This document shows positions 18,587 to 26,605 of a stretch of DNA of 49,912 nt, one piece after another. The position numbers were made by a program, and so were the translations under genes. Position 1 is the first letter of the stretch; each line of letters starts with the position of its first letter. The notes below the pieces were generated by a model. The model saw nothing but the letters and a program-made list of their open reading frames with translations. It made no database searches and was not told the origin of the DNA. Source of the stretch: Vibrio sp. J1-1 (GTDB lineage Bacteria > Pseudomonadota > Gammaproteobacteria > Enterobacterales > Vibrionaceae); assembly GCF_021728395.1 (NCBI RefSeq), contig NZ_JAKKCM010000018.1, forward strand, positions 1 through 49,912. The letters are read 5' to 3'.

Positions 18587-20080
18587 TTATTTCACGCGCT
18601 CAATTTCGCGCTGTACTTGGCCTAACGATTTTGCCCATGGGCTGAGTGATTTAAGTGAATCTGGTAGCGCTTCCACGGCATCTCGGGCCAGTTGAATTGT
18701 CTGATAATCTCGGTAGGTAATGATAAACCATTCTGTTTCATTACGGACTGTTGGGTAGATGCGCACTTTGTTATTCAGCTGATACTTATCAAGGAATACC
18801 TGTACATCTTCCATCGAGGTCATCGCAGCAAGTTGTATGGTGTATGCACGAGGTGACAACGCATTAAGCTCTTCGCGAGCAAATGAAAACTTAACAACGA
18901 GCTTAGTCTCAGCCACCGATGATTCAGGGTTTTGCGCTGACGAAGCATCATTTGGCTTCACCACTTTTATCAAAGAAGAGCTTGCCTCTCCTTGAGCCGG
19001 CGTTGCGGTTTCTTCCGCTTGTTCGTTATCAGAGTCAGCAGGTTGTTCTTCCTTCCCTGCAAGCAGGGCATCTACAACATCAGACTCAATCACAACACGT
19101 TGGTGCTTATCATCAATACCGACACTGGCCACCTCTTCGGTTACTGTTGGCGGTAATGAATCAGAATCATCACTCGCACTAAGAGAACCTGAACTGGCAG
19201 AATCCCCCGTCACGGAAGTCAATCTACCACTATCCGCCTCAGATAAGGTTGGGATCGCCGTTTGTTCACTATTCCCAGTCAATTGCTGTGTTCTATCATC
19301 AGGACTCGGTTGACTGAACATCCACCAATAACCACCAGCCACAAGTAATAGCAACACTAAAATTACCAGTGTAACCTTGAGTGGGCTTGCGACAATTGAG
19401 CGGATAATGATCCTTTTTTCCACTTTCATCTCTCCTAATGTCATGATGTCACCCGGGATCGGAGCCACTCTCTTAAATGCATCCCGAACACGTTTTTCTG
19501 ATTGATCATCTACATACCGTGCAACTAAAAACTCAAAAAAGCGACGAGCTTCTACTTCAGACAGCATATCGATATCTAACTCAACCGGTTTTATCTCCAA
19601 GCCATAGCTTATACGCGACAGTACACCTTCTAATCGGCCCGGTGGAGTGAACAGCAATACATTGATTGTCCAGTTCGGTTTTTCCTGCGCCTGCAACACG
19701 AGTGTCCATAACTCTGAAATCAAGGTTGCACTCAACAACTGTGCGTCATCAACGACAATAACGATATCACAACGCTCGTCACCTAATACCCGTTCAAGAG
19801 TATCAACCAAAGGCTCCTGTTGGTTGAATAACGCGTCTGATAGTAGTTGACTCAATATGACAATGCGATGCTGAAGATCATCTTGATTTCTATGACAAAG
19901 TAACAAACATTGGTTTTTGTTACTGGCACCCACTTCAAGATATCTTTGTGCCAACCAAGATTTGCCAAAGCCAGCATCGCCATTTATCACAATCAGATTG
20001 GAACCGAAGTGGGTTAATAACCTCAATCGCTCTAAAAGCTCAGTTTGAGAATCTAATTCCAGACCGTGAGCAGAACTCAT
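18587..20080 (-). CDS. damX: DamX cell-division protein with AAA and SPOR domains
   Basis: A 497-residue bitopic inner-membrane protein. The N-terminal cytoplasmic ATPase-like domain has Walker A NGDAGFGKSW (about 35-44) and Walker B IVIVVDDAQLL. One membrane segment (VTLVILVLLLLVAGGYW, about 235-251) follows, then an acidic Ser/Pro-rich linker, and a C-terminal SPOR domain (AYTIQLAAMTSMEDVQVFL) that binds septal peptidoglycan. DamX helps constriction at the septum. Its position between aroB and dam is conserved. Confidence 0.92.
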   Translation of the reverse strand: MSSAHGLELDSQTELLERLRLLTHFGSNLIVINGDAGFGKSWLAQRYLEVGASNKNQCLLLCHRNQDDLQHRIVILSQLLSDALFNQQEPLVDTLERVLGDERCDIVIVVDDAQLLSATLISELWTLVLQAQEKPNWTINVLLFTPPGRLEGVLSRISYGLEIKPVELDIDMLSEVEARRFFEFLVARYVDDQSEKRVRDAFKRVAPIPGDIMTLGEMKVEKRIIIRSIVASPLKVTLVILVLLLLVAGGYWWMFSQPSPDDRTQQLTGNSEQTAIPTLSEADSGRLTSVTGDSASSGSLSASDDSDSLPPTVTEEVASVGIDDKHQRVVIESDVVDALLAGKEEQPADSDNEQAEETATPAQGEASSSLIKVVKPNDASSAQNPESSVAETKLVVKFSFAREELNALSPRAYTIQLAAMTSMEDVQVFLDKYQLNNKVRIYPTVRNETEWFIITYRDYQTIQLARDAVEALPDSLKSLSPWAKSLGQVQREIERVK

Positions 20081-20132
20081 CTAGTAACCTTACATCCACA
20101 AAAGAATGACGCCCAACGGCGCCATTACAAGG

Positions 20133-21233
20133 TTAAATATTCCGACCAAATTCGATAGCTTGCTTAAGTACTTCTTGAGTCGTGTCAGCGATTACCTCGG
20201 CAGTACCAATCCCGGTTGGTAAGACTAACCTTAGTTGACCAGAAAGAACTTTCTTATCTCGCATCATATGTTTGATAAAATCATCAAAGCTCATGCTGTC
20301 CGGAGTATGCACTGGCAGTTTCGCTCGACGCAAAATCGCCACGATACGTTCAAACTGCTCTTCAGAAATGAGGCCACGCAATAGGGAAGTTTTGGCAGCC
20401 ATCACTGTGCCAGATGACACGGCTTCACCATGTAGCCAGTTACCATATCCAAGCTCAGCTTCAATCGCATGACCAAAGGTGTGACCTAAGTTTAATAAAG
20501 CGCGAATACCGGACTCTTTTTCATCCTGAGCCACAACTTCCGCTTTAATTTGGCAACAACGAGCAATAGCGTAAGTGAGTGCATCTTCATCCAACGCATA
20601 CAGACGCTCTAGGTTTTCTTCCAGCCAAGCAAAGAATTCAGCGTCATAAATGATGCCGTATTTAATGACTTCAGCAATACCTGCTGCGAATTCACGCTCA
20701 GGCAATGTGAACAAGCAATTGGTGTCAATGATTACCGCTTTTGGTTGGTAAAATGCGCCAATCATGTTCTTACCCAGAGGGTGGTTGACCGCTGTTTTAC
20801 CACCGACCGAAGAATCCACTTGAGACAACAAGGTGGTTGGAATCTGAATAAAATCCACGCCACGCTGGTAACACGCAGAAGCAAAACCAACCAAATCACC
20901 GATAACACCGCCACCGAGTGCGATAATAACCACATCACGCGCATAACTTCCTTCTAGCAGAAAGTTCATAACCTGATTAAACACATCTAGGTTTTTGTAC
21001 TTCTCGCCATCAGGTAATTCTAGCAACGATGCGCTGCATCCAAGTTGTTCGAGTTGATTAAGAATTTTATCTGCATACAAAGGGGCTACCGTGACATTAC
21101 TGATCACGACCACTTTTTGGTTTGCATTTTTGTTTGAGAGAACGTGAGAAAGGTACGCCGGGTCCTCAAACAACCCGGCGCCTATAGAGATTGGGTAGCT
21201 ACGCTCAGCTAGATTGACCGTAATCCGTTCCAT
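20133..21233 (-). CDS. aroB: 3-dehydroquinate synthase
   Basis: AroB closes DAHP to 3-dehydroquinate, step two of the shikimate pathway, using NAD and a divalent metal. The 366-residue product has the NAD-binding [46 protein letters not shown], and the metal ligands in GHTFGHAIE and LHGEAVSSG. It lies 31 bases after aroK, the usual aroKB pair. Confidence 0.98.
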   Translation of the reverse strand: MERITVNLAERSYPISIGAGLFEDPAYLSHVLSNKNANQKVVVISNVTVAPLYADKILNQLEQLGCSASLLELPDGEKYKNLDVFNQVMNFLLEGSYARDVVIIALGGGVIGDLVGFASACYQRGVDFIQIPTTLLSQVDSSVGGKTAVNHPLGKNMIGAFYQPKAVIIDTNCLFTLPEREFAAGIAEVIKYGIIYDAEFFAWLEENLERLYALDEDALTYAIARCCQIKAEVVAQDEKESGIRALLNLGHTFGHAIEAELGYGNWLHGEAVSSGTVMAAKTSLLRGLISEEQFERIVAILRRAKLPVHTPDSMSFDDFIKHMMRDKKVLSGQLRLVLPTGIGTAEVIADTTQEVLKQAIEFGRNI

Positions 21234-21264
21234 CGGTGTACTCCAATTTAAAAAAGATAAATAC

Positions 21265-21783
21265 TTATCTCTCTTCTAGCATTTTTACGATCTGGTTGGC
21301 TACCACTTTTGCACTCTGATCGTCAGTTCGAACAGTGTAATCCGCTACTTCTTCGTATAGAGGGTTACGTTCTTTAGCTAATTGCTCCAATACTTCACGC
21401 GGACTATCCGTTTGAAGTAGCGGACGCTTCTTGTCACGGTTAGTACGTGCAAGTTGCTTTTCAATCGTCGTTTCTAGGTAAACAACAACACCACGAGCAG
21501 AAAGGCGGTTACGGTTTTCTTTACTCTTTACAGAGCCACCACCAGTTGCCAGCACGATGCCTTGCTCTTGTGTCAGGTCTTCAAGCACCGATTCTTCACG
21601 CTTACGGAAGCCTTCTTCACCTTCTACATCAAAAACCCAAGAGATGTCTGCACCAGTGCGTTCTTCGATCACTGTATCGGAGTCTACAAACTCCATATGC
21701 AGCTGCTGTGCTAGATGTCTACCAATTGTACTTTTGCCGGCGCCCATAGGACCAACAAGGAAAATATTACGTTTCTCAGCCAT
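21265..21783 (-). CDS. aroK: Shikimate kinase I
   Basis: AroK phosphorylates shikimate at O3. The 172-residue P-loop kinase starts [20 protein letters not shown] with Walker A GPMGAGKS. It has the shikimate-binding [11 protein letters not shown] and GGGSVKS, and the lid [16 protein letters not shown]. The ATG at 21783 gives the family length; a 14-residue upstream extension is open but unlike AroK. An aroK promoter with an unusual nested inverted repeat lies upstream. Confidence 0.97.
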   Translation of the reverse strand: MAEKRNIFLVGPMGAGKSTIGRHLAQQLHMEFVDSDTVIEERTGADISWVFDVEGEEGFRKREESVLEDLTQEQGIVLATGGGSVKSKENRNRLSARGVVVYLETTIEKQLARTNRDKKRPLLQTDSPREVLEQLAKERNPLYEEVADYTVRTDDQSAKVVANQIVKMLEER

Positions 21784-21861
21784 GTTTAGCAGTAATTTAC
21801 AACATTGATTCAATAAGATCGCCACAAGAAAACACAGCTAAGCCGCTGTTCTACAAGGCTT

Positions 21862-21924
21862 GTGGCACCAATTCCTCACAGATAATTCGTGATAAGACCC
21901 GAAATTATCCAAGCATGGTGCCAC
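21862..21924. repeat. Nested inverted repeat over the aroK promoter
   Basis: Outer arms GTGGCACCA (21862-21870) and TGGTGCCAC (21916-21924) are perfect complements 45 bases apart. Inner arms GATAATT (21881-21887) and AATTATC (21903-21909) are also perfect. The inner right arm is the -10 of the aroK promoter and the outer right arm lies in its spacer. It could be an operator pair, a cruciform, or part of a leader hairpin. Confidence 0.6.
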
Positions 21925-21932
21925 TAATGCAA
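21904..21932 (-). promoter_or_regulatory. Probable aroK promoter
   Basis: Minus strand -35 TTGCAT (21927-21932), a 17-base spacer, and -10 GATAAT (21904-21909), between the pilQ stop and aroK. It would give aroKB a start independent of the pil genes, with a leader of about 110 bases. Confidence 0.55.
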
Positions 21933-21971
21933 CTTTATTTTTGATCTAATCTTCTTTTTGCTCACTTATGG

Positions 21972-23705
21972 CTATTGAATAACAACCTTAGGTGTAACGA
22001 AAATCAGCAGTTCACTTTTGCCCACTTTTTCATAACTTCTGCGGAAAAGCGCACCTAATAACGGCAGATCACCAAGTAATGGCACTTTATCGACAGAGTT
22101 AGTAATACTGTGTTGAAAAATACCGCCAAGAACAACCGTCTCACCGTTATTCACTAAGACTTGAGTACCTATTCTTTGAGTATCTATCGTGACCGCTTCG
22201 CCAGTACCCGTTTTTACCACTTGGCCAGGCCTGTCCTGAGTGACACTTAGATCCAGCACTAAGCGGTTGTCTGGTGTAATTTGTGGGGTCACTTTTAAAC
22301 TTAATACGGCTTTTTTAAAAGTAATGGTTGTGGCGCCACTTGAGGATGATTCTAGGTACGGTATTTCTGTACCTTGCTCTATGTAGGCGGGCTTTTTGTT
22401 GGTCGTAATCAAACGAGGGCTCGAGATAATCTCAGCTTTCGATTCCTGCTGCAGCGCAGACAGTTCCAGATCGAGCAAAGTGTCAGAGCCCAACTTGGCT
22501 ATCTGAAACGCAATACTGGTTGCACTCGGGTTAGTAGCGGCTAGGTTGACGTTAAGAAAATCATCAATACCTACACTACCGCCCTCACCCTCTTCGCCGT
22601 CACCTTCATAAAGACCAATGGTTGCCAGGTTATTTTCAATCGAACCACCAACCGTATTATTACCGTTGATGGAAGAGAATCCCCATCGAATGCCTAACTC
22701 ATCCATATTACCTTCACTGATGGTGACAATTCTCGCTTCGATCTGAACCTGCTTAACCGGAATATCGAGTGACTCGATAATGTCACGAATAACCAAAATA
22801 TTCTCCGGCAACTCTCTGACCAATAGCGAGTTAGTGCGCTCATCAATCGTCATACTGCCTCGCTCAGAGAGCATGCTGATATTGCCTTCACCATTAATCA
22901 TTTCAGCAATATCGGACGCTTTAGCAAAGTTCACTTTAATGATTTCAGAGGACAGTTCGCCCATTTCCTCTTCAAGTTGTTGCTTCTCTAGTTGTTGTTT
23001 CTCTCGAAGGTCAAGCTCATCAGTCGGTGCAACCAGAATGACATTGCCATCAACACGTTTATCTAAACCTTTTACCTGCAGAATAATGTCCAAAACCTGC
23101 TGCCAAGGCACACCATCAAGGCGCAGTGTCAGATTGCCTTCGACGGAGTCTGATACCACTAGGTTAAACTTGTTATAGTCGGCAATGAGCTGCAATACGT
23201 TACGTACTGGAATATCCTGGAAGTTAATCGATATCAGTTTGCCTTCTTTCTCTAAGATACTCTTATCAGGTACCTTTTCATCGGGCTTGAGTTTACTGAC
23301 CGTAACTTCCAGATAGCGCCCTGCCAAACGGTAATCGTGGGTGTAATCATCACTGACATGCGCGACTAAACGGGCCATCGAGGTTTCACGAAAGACTTCC
23401 ACACTGTCCACTACCGTTGAAAAATCTTTTACGTCAAGGAGGTATAACTGCTCATCTTTCACTGACGTATTAAGTAAGTCGATGCTTAGCCCTTCCTGAA
23501 CACGCTGAATATCGACAATCGCCGCAGGTGAAGACAGTTCCACCACAATCACCGCGTCTTTGTCCTTATTAGTGCGAAAATCGATGCTCTTTAACGCATT
23601 AGACATCCCGCCATCAGCCAAAGTAAAAGGGGCGAAAAGTAAAACTAACCAAAAGGATAAGAGCCCAGTGAGCATCCTTGGTGTACGTGTAAGTCCTTGT
23701 CTCAT
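21972..23705 (-). CDS. pilQ: Type IV pilus secretin PilQ
   Basis: PilQ forms the outer-membrane pore through which the type IV pilus passes. The 577-residue protein has a signal segment (MLTGLLSFWLVLLFAPFTLA), an N-terminal AMIN-type region, the STN domain (ISINFQDIPVRNVLQLIADY), and the C-terminal secretin domain with QVQIEARIVTISEGN and VPLLGDLPLLGALFR. In-frame ATGs at 23705 and 23711 and a GTG at 23714 all could start it; 23705 has the best spacing from GAG. In vibrios PilQ also serves DNA uptake. Last of pilMNOPQ. Confidence 0.95.
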   Translation of the reverse strand: MRQGLTRTPRMLTGLLSFWLVLLFAPFTLADGGMSNALKSIDFRTNKDKDAVIVVELSSPAAIVDIQRVQEGLSIDLLNTSVKDEQLYLLDVKDFSTVVDSVEVFRETSMARLVAHVSDDYTHDYRLAGRYLEVTVSKLKPDEKVPDKSILEKEGKLISINFQDIPVRNVLQLIADYNKFNLVVSDSVEGNLTLRLDGVPWQQVLDIILQVKGLDKRVDGNVILVAPTDELDLREKQQLEKQQLEEEMGELSSEIIKVNFAKASDIAEMINGEGNISMLSERGSMTIDERTNSLLVRELPENILVIRDIIESLDIPVKQVQIEARIVTISEGNMDELGIRWGFSSINGNNTVGGSIENNLATIGLYEGDGEEGEGGSVGIDDFLNVNLAATNPSATSIAFQIAKLGSDTLLDLELSALQQESKAEIISSPRLITTNKKPAYIEQGTEIPYLESSSSGATTITFKKAVLSLKVTPQITPDNRLVLDLSVTQDRPGQVVKTGTGEAVTIDTQRIGTQVLVNNGETVVLGGIFQHSITNSVDKVPLLGDLPLLGALFRRSYEKVGKSELLIFVTPKVVIQ

Positions 23706-23744
23706 TATCATCACTCAATATCAAAAATAATTGCAGGTATATTT

Positions 23745-23797
23745 AGGGTCTGTTTACCTTTCGCGGTTAAATTTTGTTCGAAAGGTCAACAGACCCT
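23745..23797. repeat. 53-bp palindrome overlapping the pilP stop codon
   Basis: The arms 23745-23763 and 23779-23797 are complementary over 19 bases with two mismatched or single-base differences, around a 15-base loop. The ends read TAGGGTCTG and CAGACCCTA, so the palindrome is flanked by TA on both sides. The pilP stop TAG is formed by that TA plus the first G. It could be a terminator-like attenuator between pilP and pilQ or a small MITE-like relic with a TA target duplication. Confidence 0.7.
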
Positions 23798-24311
23798 ACC
23801 TCAAAGCCAGCTTCACTTTGCGTTTCTGCCAGCAACCCAAACCATCAGGCAGTGTTTCATCGATCAATAAATAGGTGTGGGTAATTTGGGTGACCTTACC
23901 GTTGTTACGTCCGAGGTACTGACCGGGGGCGACTTTGTAGACCGTCCCATTGGGTGCCTGTACGAGTCCGGAAACCGCGTTGCCCATCCCCATCACGCCT
24001 TTCAGACGCAGCTGACTTAACGGAAATTTTTCTAACTTGCTAGAACGCATTCTGGAGGGAGGCTGCCAACAATCTTTTCTCGCAATAGGTTGAGTCGCTA
24101 TGGTTGCTTCTTGAGGTAATTCAAAAGGAGCTCGCAGCACTTGAGGGTCGTATATAACCGCGACGTATTTATCCGCAGGCTTGAGCTTCTCAACATCACG
24201 CTTTGCCTGATTTTCTACATCACGAAAGTAGTCCGATAACGATTCATCATTTGCCTGACACCCCACCAGCAACATCGCCATCAGAATCATCAGCAAAGAC
24301 TTATTTTTCAT
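23796..24311 (-). CDS. pilP: Type IV pilus assembly lipoprotein PilP
   Basis: PilP is an inner-membrane lipoprotein that links the PilN-PilO pair to the secretin PilQ. The 171-residue precursor has a lipobox LLVGC with the lipidated cysteine at residue 18. A flexible region follows, then the beta domain LRLKGVMGMGNAVSGLVQAPNGTVYKV typical of PilP. It overlaps pilO by 11 bases. The 53-bp palindrome at its stop separates it from pilQ. Confidence 0.94.
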   Translation of the reverse strand: MKNKSLLMILMAMLLVGCQANDESLSDYFRDVENQAKRDVEKLKPADKYVAVIYDPQVLRAPFELPQEATIATQPIARKDCWQPPSRMRSSKLEKFPLSQLRLKGVMGMGNAVSGLVQAPNGTVYKVAPGQYLGRNNGKVTQITHTYLLIDETLPDGLGCWQKRKVKLALR

Positions 24312-24894
24312 CTTTCTTTTCCTCTGGTTTGAACTGATAGGTATTCGCTCTTACACGGAAGTGCAGTGTTTCACTCTCCTGACTGACGCGCTGCCAAGTC
24401 ACATCTTGAAAAGTGATGATGCGAGGTAAAGTTGCAATCGCTTGTGAGAAACGCCCGATGTCATGAAAATCACCGGTTAACTCGATGTTAAGTGGCAATT
24501 GATATAAAAAGTGATCAGACTGCTTTTCTCCCCAGTCAATGCGTGTGAACGTCAGTTTATTGTCTATCCCGAGCTCATTGACAGCTGCCAGCATAGTGGC
24601 TAACTCTTTCTGAGCGGGTAATTGCTGTAACAACAACTCGTAACGTATGGTCAACTCATCTAACTGAGATTGGAGCTGCGGTAATGCAGCCACCTTGTTG
24701 GCTTTAATTCGTAACGCAACTTTGAGTGTTTCTTCCTGCTGGATAAGGTCATTTAATCGCTCTTCCTTAGGCACTAGGTAAAACCAATAACCGAAACCTT
24801 GGAGCAACAGGATTAACAAACTAATGGCTAGCAACTGAGGAATTAAAGGCCACTCAGCGATCTCATCCATTTCAAGATCTTGCCAATTAACCAT
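24301..24894 (-). CDS. pilO: Type IV pilus alignment protein PilO
   Basis: PilO is a bitopic inner-membrane protein that pairs with PilN. The 197-residue product has a short cytoplasmic start, one membrane segment (LLAISLLILLLQGFGYWFY, about 22-40), a coiled-coil stretch (IQQEETLKVALRIKANKVAAL), and a ferredoxin-like periplasmic domain with LPLNIELTGDFHDIGRFSQAIA. It overlaps pilN by eight bases and pilP by 11. Confidence 0.94.
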   Translation of the reverse strand: MVNWQDLEMDEIAEWPLIPQLLAISLLILLLQGFGYWFYLVPKEERLNDLIQQEETLKVALRIKANKVAALPQLQSQLDELTIRYELLLQQLPAQKELATMLAAVNELGIDNKLTFTRIDWGEKQSDHFLYQLPLNIELTGDFHDIGRFSQAIATLPRIITFQDVTWQRVSQESETLHFRVRANTYQFKPEEKKDEK

Positions 24895-25462
24895 GCTGAC
24901 CTCCTTCTTCCTGCTCTACCGCTTTAAACATGAATGACACTTTGAAGGTCTGAAATTCTTTACCGAAACGTTCTTTGCCATGAACAATAGAGTGCATTTC
25001 AACGTCCAATAGCTTTGCTGAACGCTCCATGTTATCGAGCATGGTTGCCAAGCGAGGCGTGCTATCAGAAATGCCGGCGATTTCGATTTCCAGATCACTC
25101 ATTTTGATCTTGTCGACATACACACCTTCAGGAATAACGGAAGGCATCAGATTCATGAATTCGGTGGTTTTGTTGCGGCCATTTTGCAAGCCTTCGACTA
25201 CCTTCAGGCGTTCTAATATTTTTCCATGCTCTTGCTCTGCAATTTTCATCGCATTAATACGTTGATCGAGCTCTGCAATATAGTGAGTAAGGTAGTCGAG
25301 TCGGTTTTGCTGCTGATCTTGCTGGAACTCATAAAACTTACCGATCCCCCATTGAATACCAACAGCAAAAAACAATCCTAAAATGATCATTCCAACAAAA
25401 CGACGACGATGCTCTTCTCTTTGGTTTTCCCGCCAGGGTAATAGGTTAATTCGATATAGCAC
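24887..25462 (-). CDS. pilN: Type IV pilus alignment protein PilN
   Basis: PilN is the bitopic partner of PilO. The 191-residue product begins MLYRINLLPWRENQREEHRR, with the INLLPWR motif that docks in the groove of PilM. One membrane segment (FVGMIILGLFFAVGIQWG, about 23-40), a coiled coil, and a small periplasmic domain follow. The start overlaps the end of pilM by 17 bases, so the two are translationally coupled. Confidence 0.95.
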   Translation of the reverse strand: MLYRINLLPWRENQREEHRRRFVGMIILGLFFAVGIQWGIGKFYEFQQDQQQNRLDYLTHYIAELDQRINAMKIAEQEHGKILERLKVVEGLQNGRNKTTEFMNLMPSVIPEGVYVDKIKMSDLEIEIAGISDSTPRLATMLDNMERSAKLLDVEMHSIVHGKERFGKEFQTFKVSFMFKAVEQEEGGQHG

Positions 25463-26462
25463 GGCGGCCTCCTAACCATTGAATACCTCTTACAGCCAAG
25501 CCAGCGGCGGTTGAAAAGTGCTGCCAGTCCGCCGCTCGACGCTTACGTTTAGCAACGTTCATTTCAAATAAGCCTAACGGATTCAGTAACTCGCACTCGA
25601 TCGCCAACTGATGAGAAAGCTCCTCAGCCAGCATTGGCGTTGTTGCTCCCTCACCAGATAACCAAATACCTTTTATGTTTTGTGACCCGTTAATAGACGT
25701 ATAAAGCTGTATCTGACGTTTGACACGATCGACCATCTGACGATTGAATTGATTTGTTTTGGCTTGTTCCTCTTCGGACAGAGGACTTTCCGGAGCCGAG
25801 ACCTGAATAGAACCTGTTCCACTGACAAATTCTTTATAGAACAACTCGCCTTGCTCGGTGAACATCGTGAATGAACTTGATAGAGAACCAACATCGAGCA
25901 AACCGTACTTACTTTTGTCAGGAAAACGCTCTGCAGCCAGTTTCCATATCTGCCCAAGGCTTTGTGAATGAACATCAACCAGGACAGGTTTGAGGCCAGA
26001 CTTACGTATTGCTTCTACTCGGCTCTCTACGACATCTTTACGGGTCGCAAACACTTGGTAACTATCAGGCCCTCGCTGACCTTTTTCCGTATTGAGACGA
26101 ACAAAGTCCAGACTCAACTCTTCAACAGGGAAAGGAGATTGATGAGAAAAAGCCTGCACGACCGCGAACTCTATTTCGTTCTCTTCGAGGTCTTGTTCAA
26201 TGTGCAGTTTTTTGCTGATAACCGCATTATCAGGGACTGAAATTGCCACTTTTCTTGCCCCAAATGGCAGGTCTTTTTTCACCTGTTTGAGTGTATTTAC
26301 AATTTCTTGATGATTTATGATGTTATTTTCAGCGACAATACCATCCTTAAGTAATATTTCTTTGTAACCCAACAAGGCGAATTGCTCGCCATTGGGTTTA
26401 AGTACGACGGCTTTGAGGCTGTTATGGCCTATATCGATGCCTGTAACGATTCGCTTATCCAT
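25446..26462 (-). CDS. pilM: Type IV pilus assembly protein PilM
   Basis: PilM is a cytoplasmic actin-like ATPase-fold protein that binds PilN and connects to the pilus motor. The 338-residue protein has the phosphate-1 loop GIDIGHNSLKAVVLKP near the start, the FSHQSPFPVEELSLDF segment, the LLDVGSLSSSFTMF phosphate-2 loop, and the adenosine motif IWLSGEGATTP. First gene of pilMNOPQ, divergent from mrcA, as in other gamma-proteobacteria. Confidence 0.95.
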   Translation of the reverse strand: MDKRIVTGIDIGHNSLKAVVLKPNGEQFALLGYKEILLKDGIVAENNIINHQEIVNTLKQVKKDLPFGARKVAISVPDNAVISKKLHIEQDLEENEIEFAVVQAFSHQSPFPVEELSLDFVRLNTEKGQRGPDSYQVFATRKDVVESRVEAIRKSGLKPVLVDVHSQSLGQIWKLAAERFPDKSKYGLLDVGSLSSSFTMFTEQGELFYKEFVSGTGSIQVSAPESPLSEEEQAKTNQFNRQMVDRVKRQIQLYTSINGSQNIKGIWLSGEGATTPMLAEELSHQLAIECELLNPLGLFEMNVAKRKRRAADWQHFSTAAGLAVRGIQWLGGRRAISN

Positions 26463-26605
26463 CTTCTACTCTCGCTCCGAAATTTCTTCGCGCAAAGGTT
26501 GTTATTAACGCCCAAATAAGAGTTAATATCTCTATGTGCTAAATTTTTGACCTAAGAGTACAAGGGTTTGCAGTTACACAGCCTCAACCAATCAGGGATT
26601 CTCCG

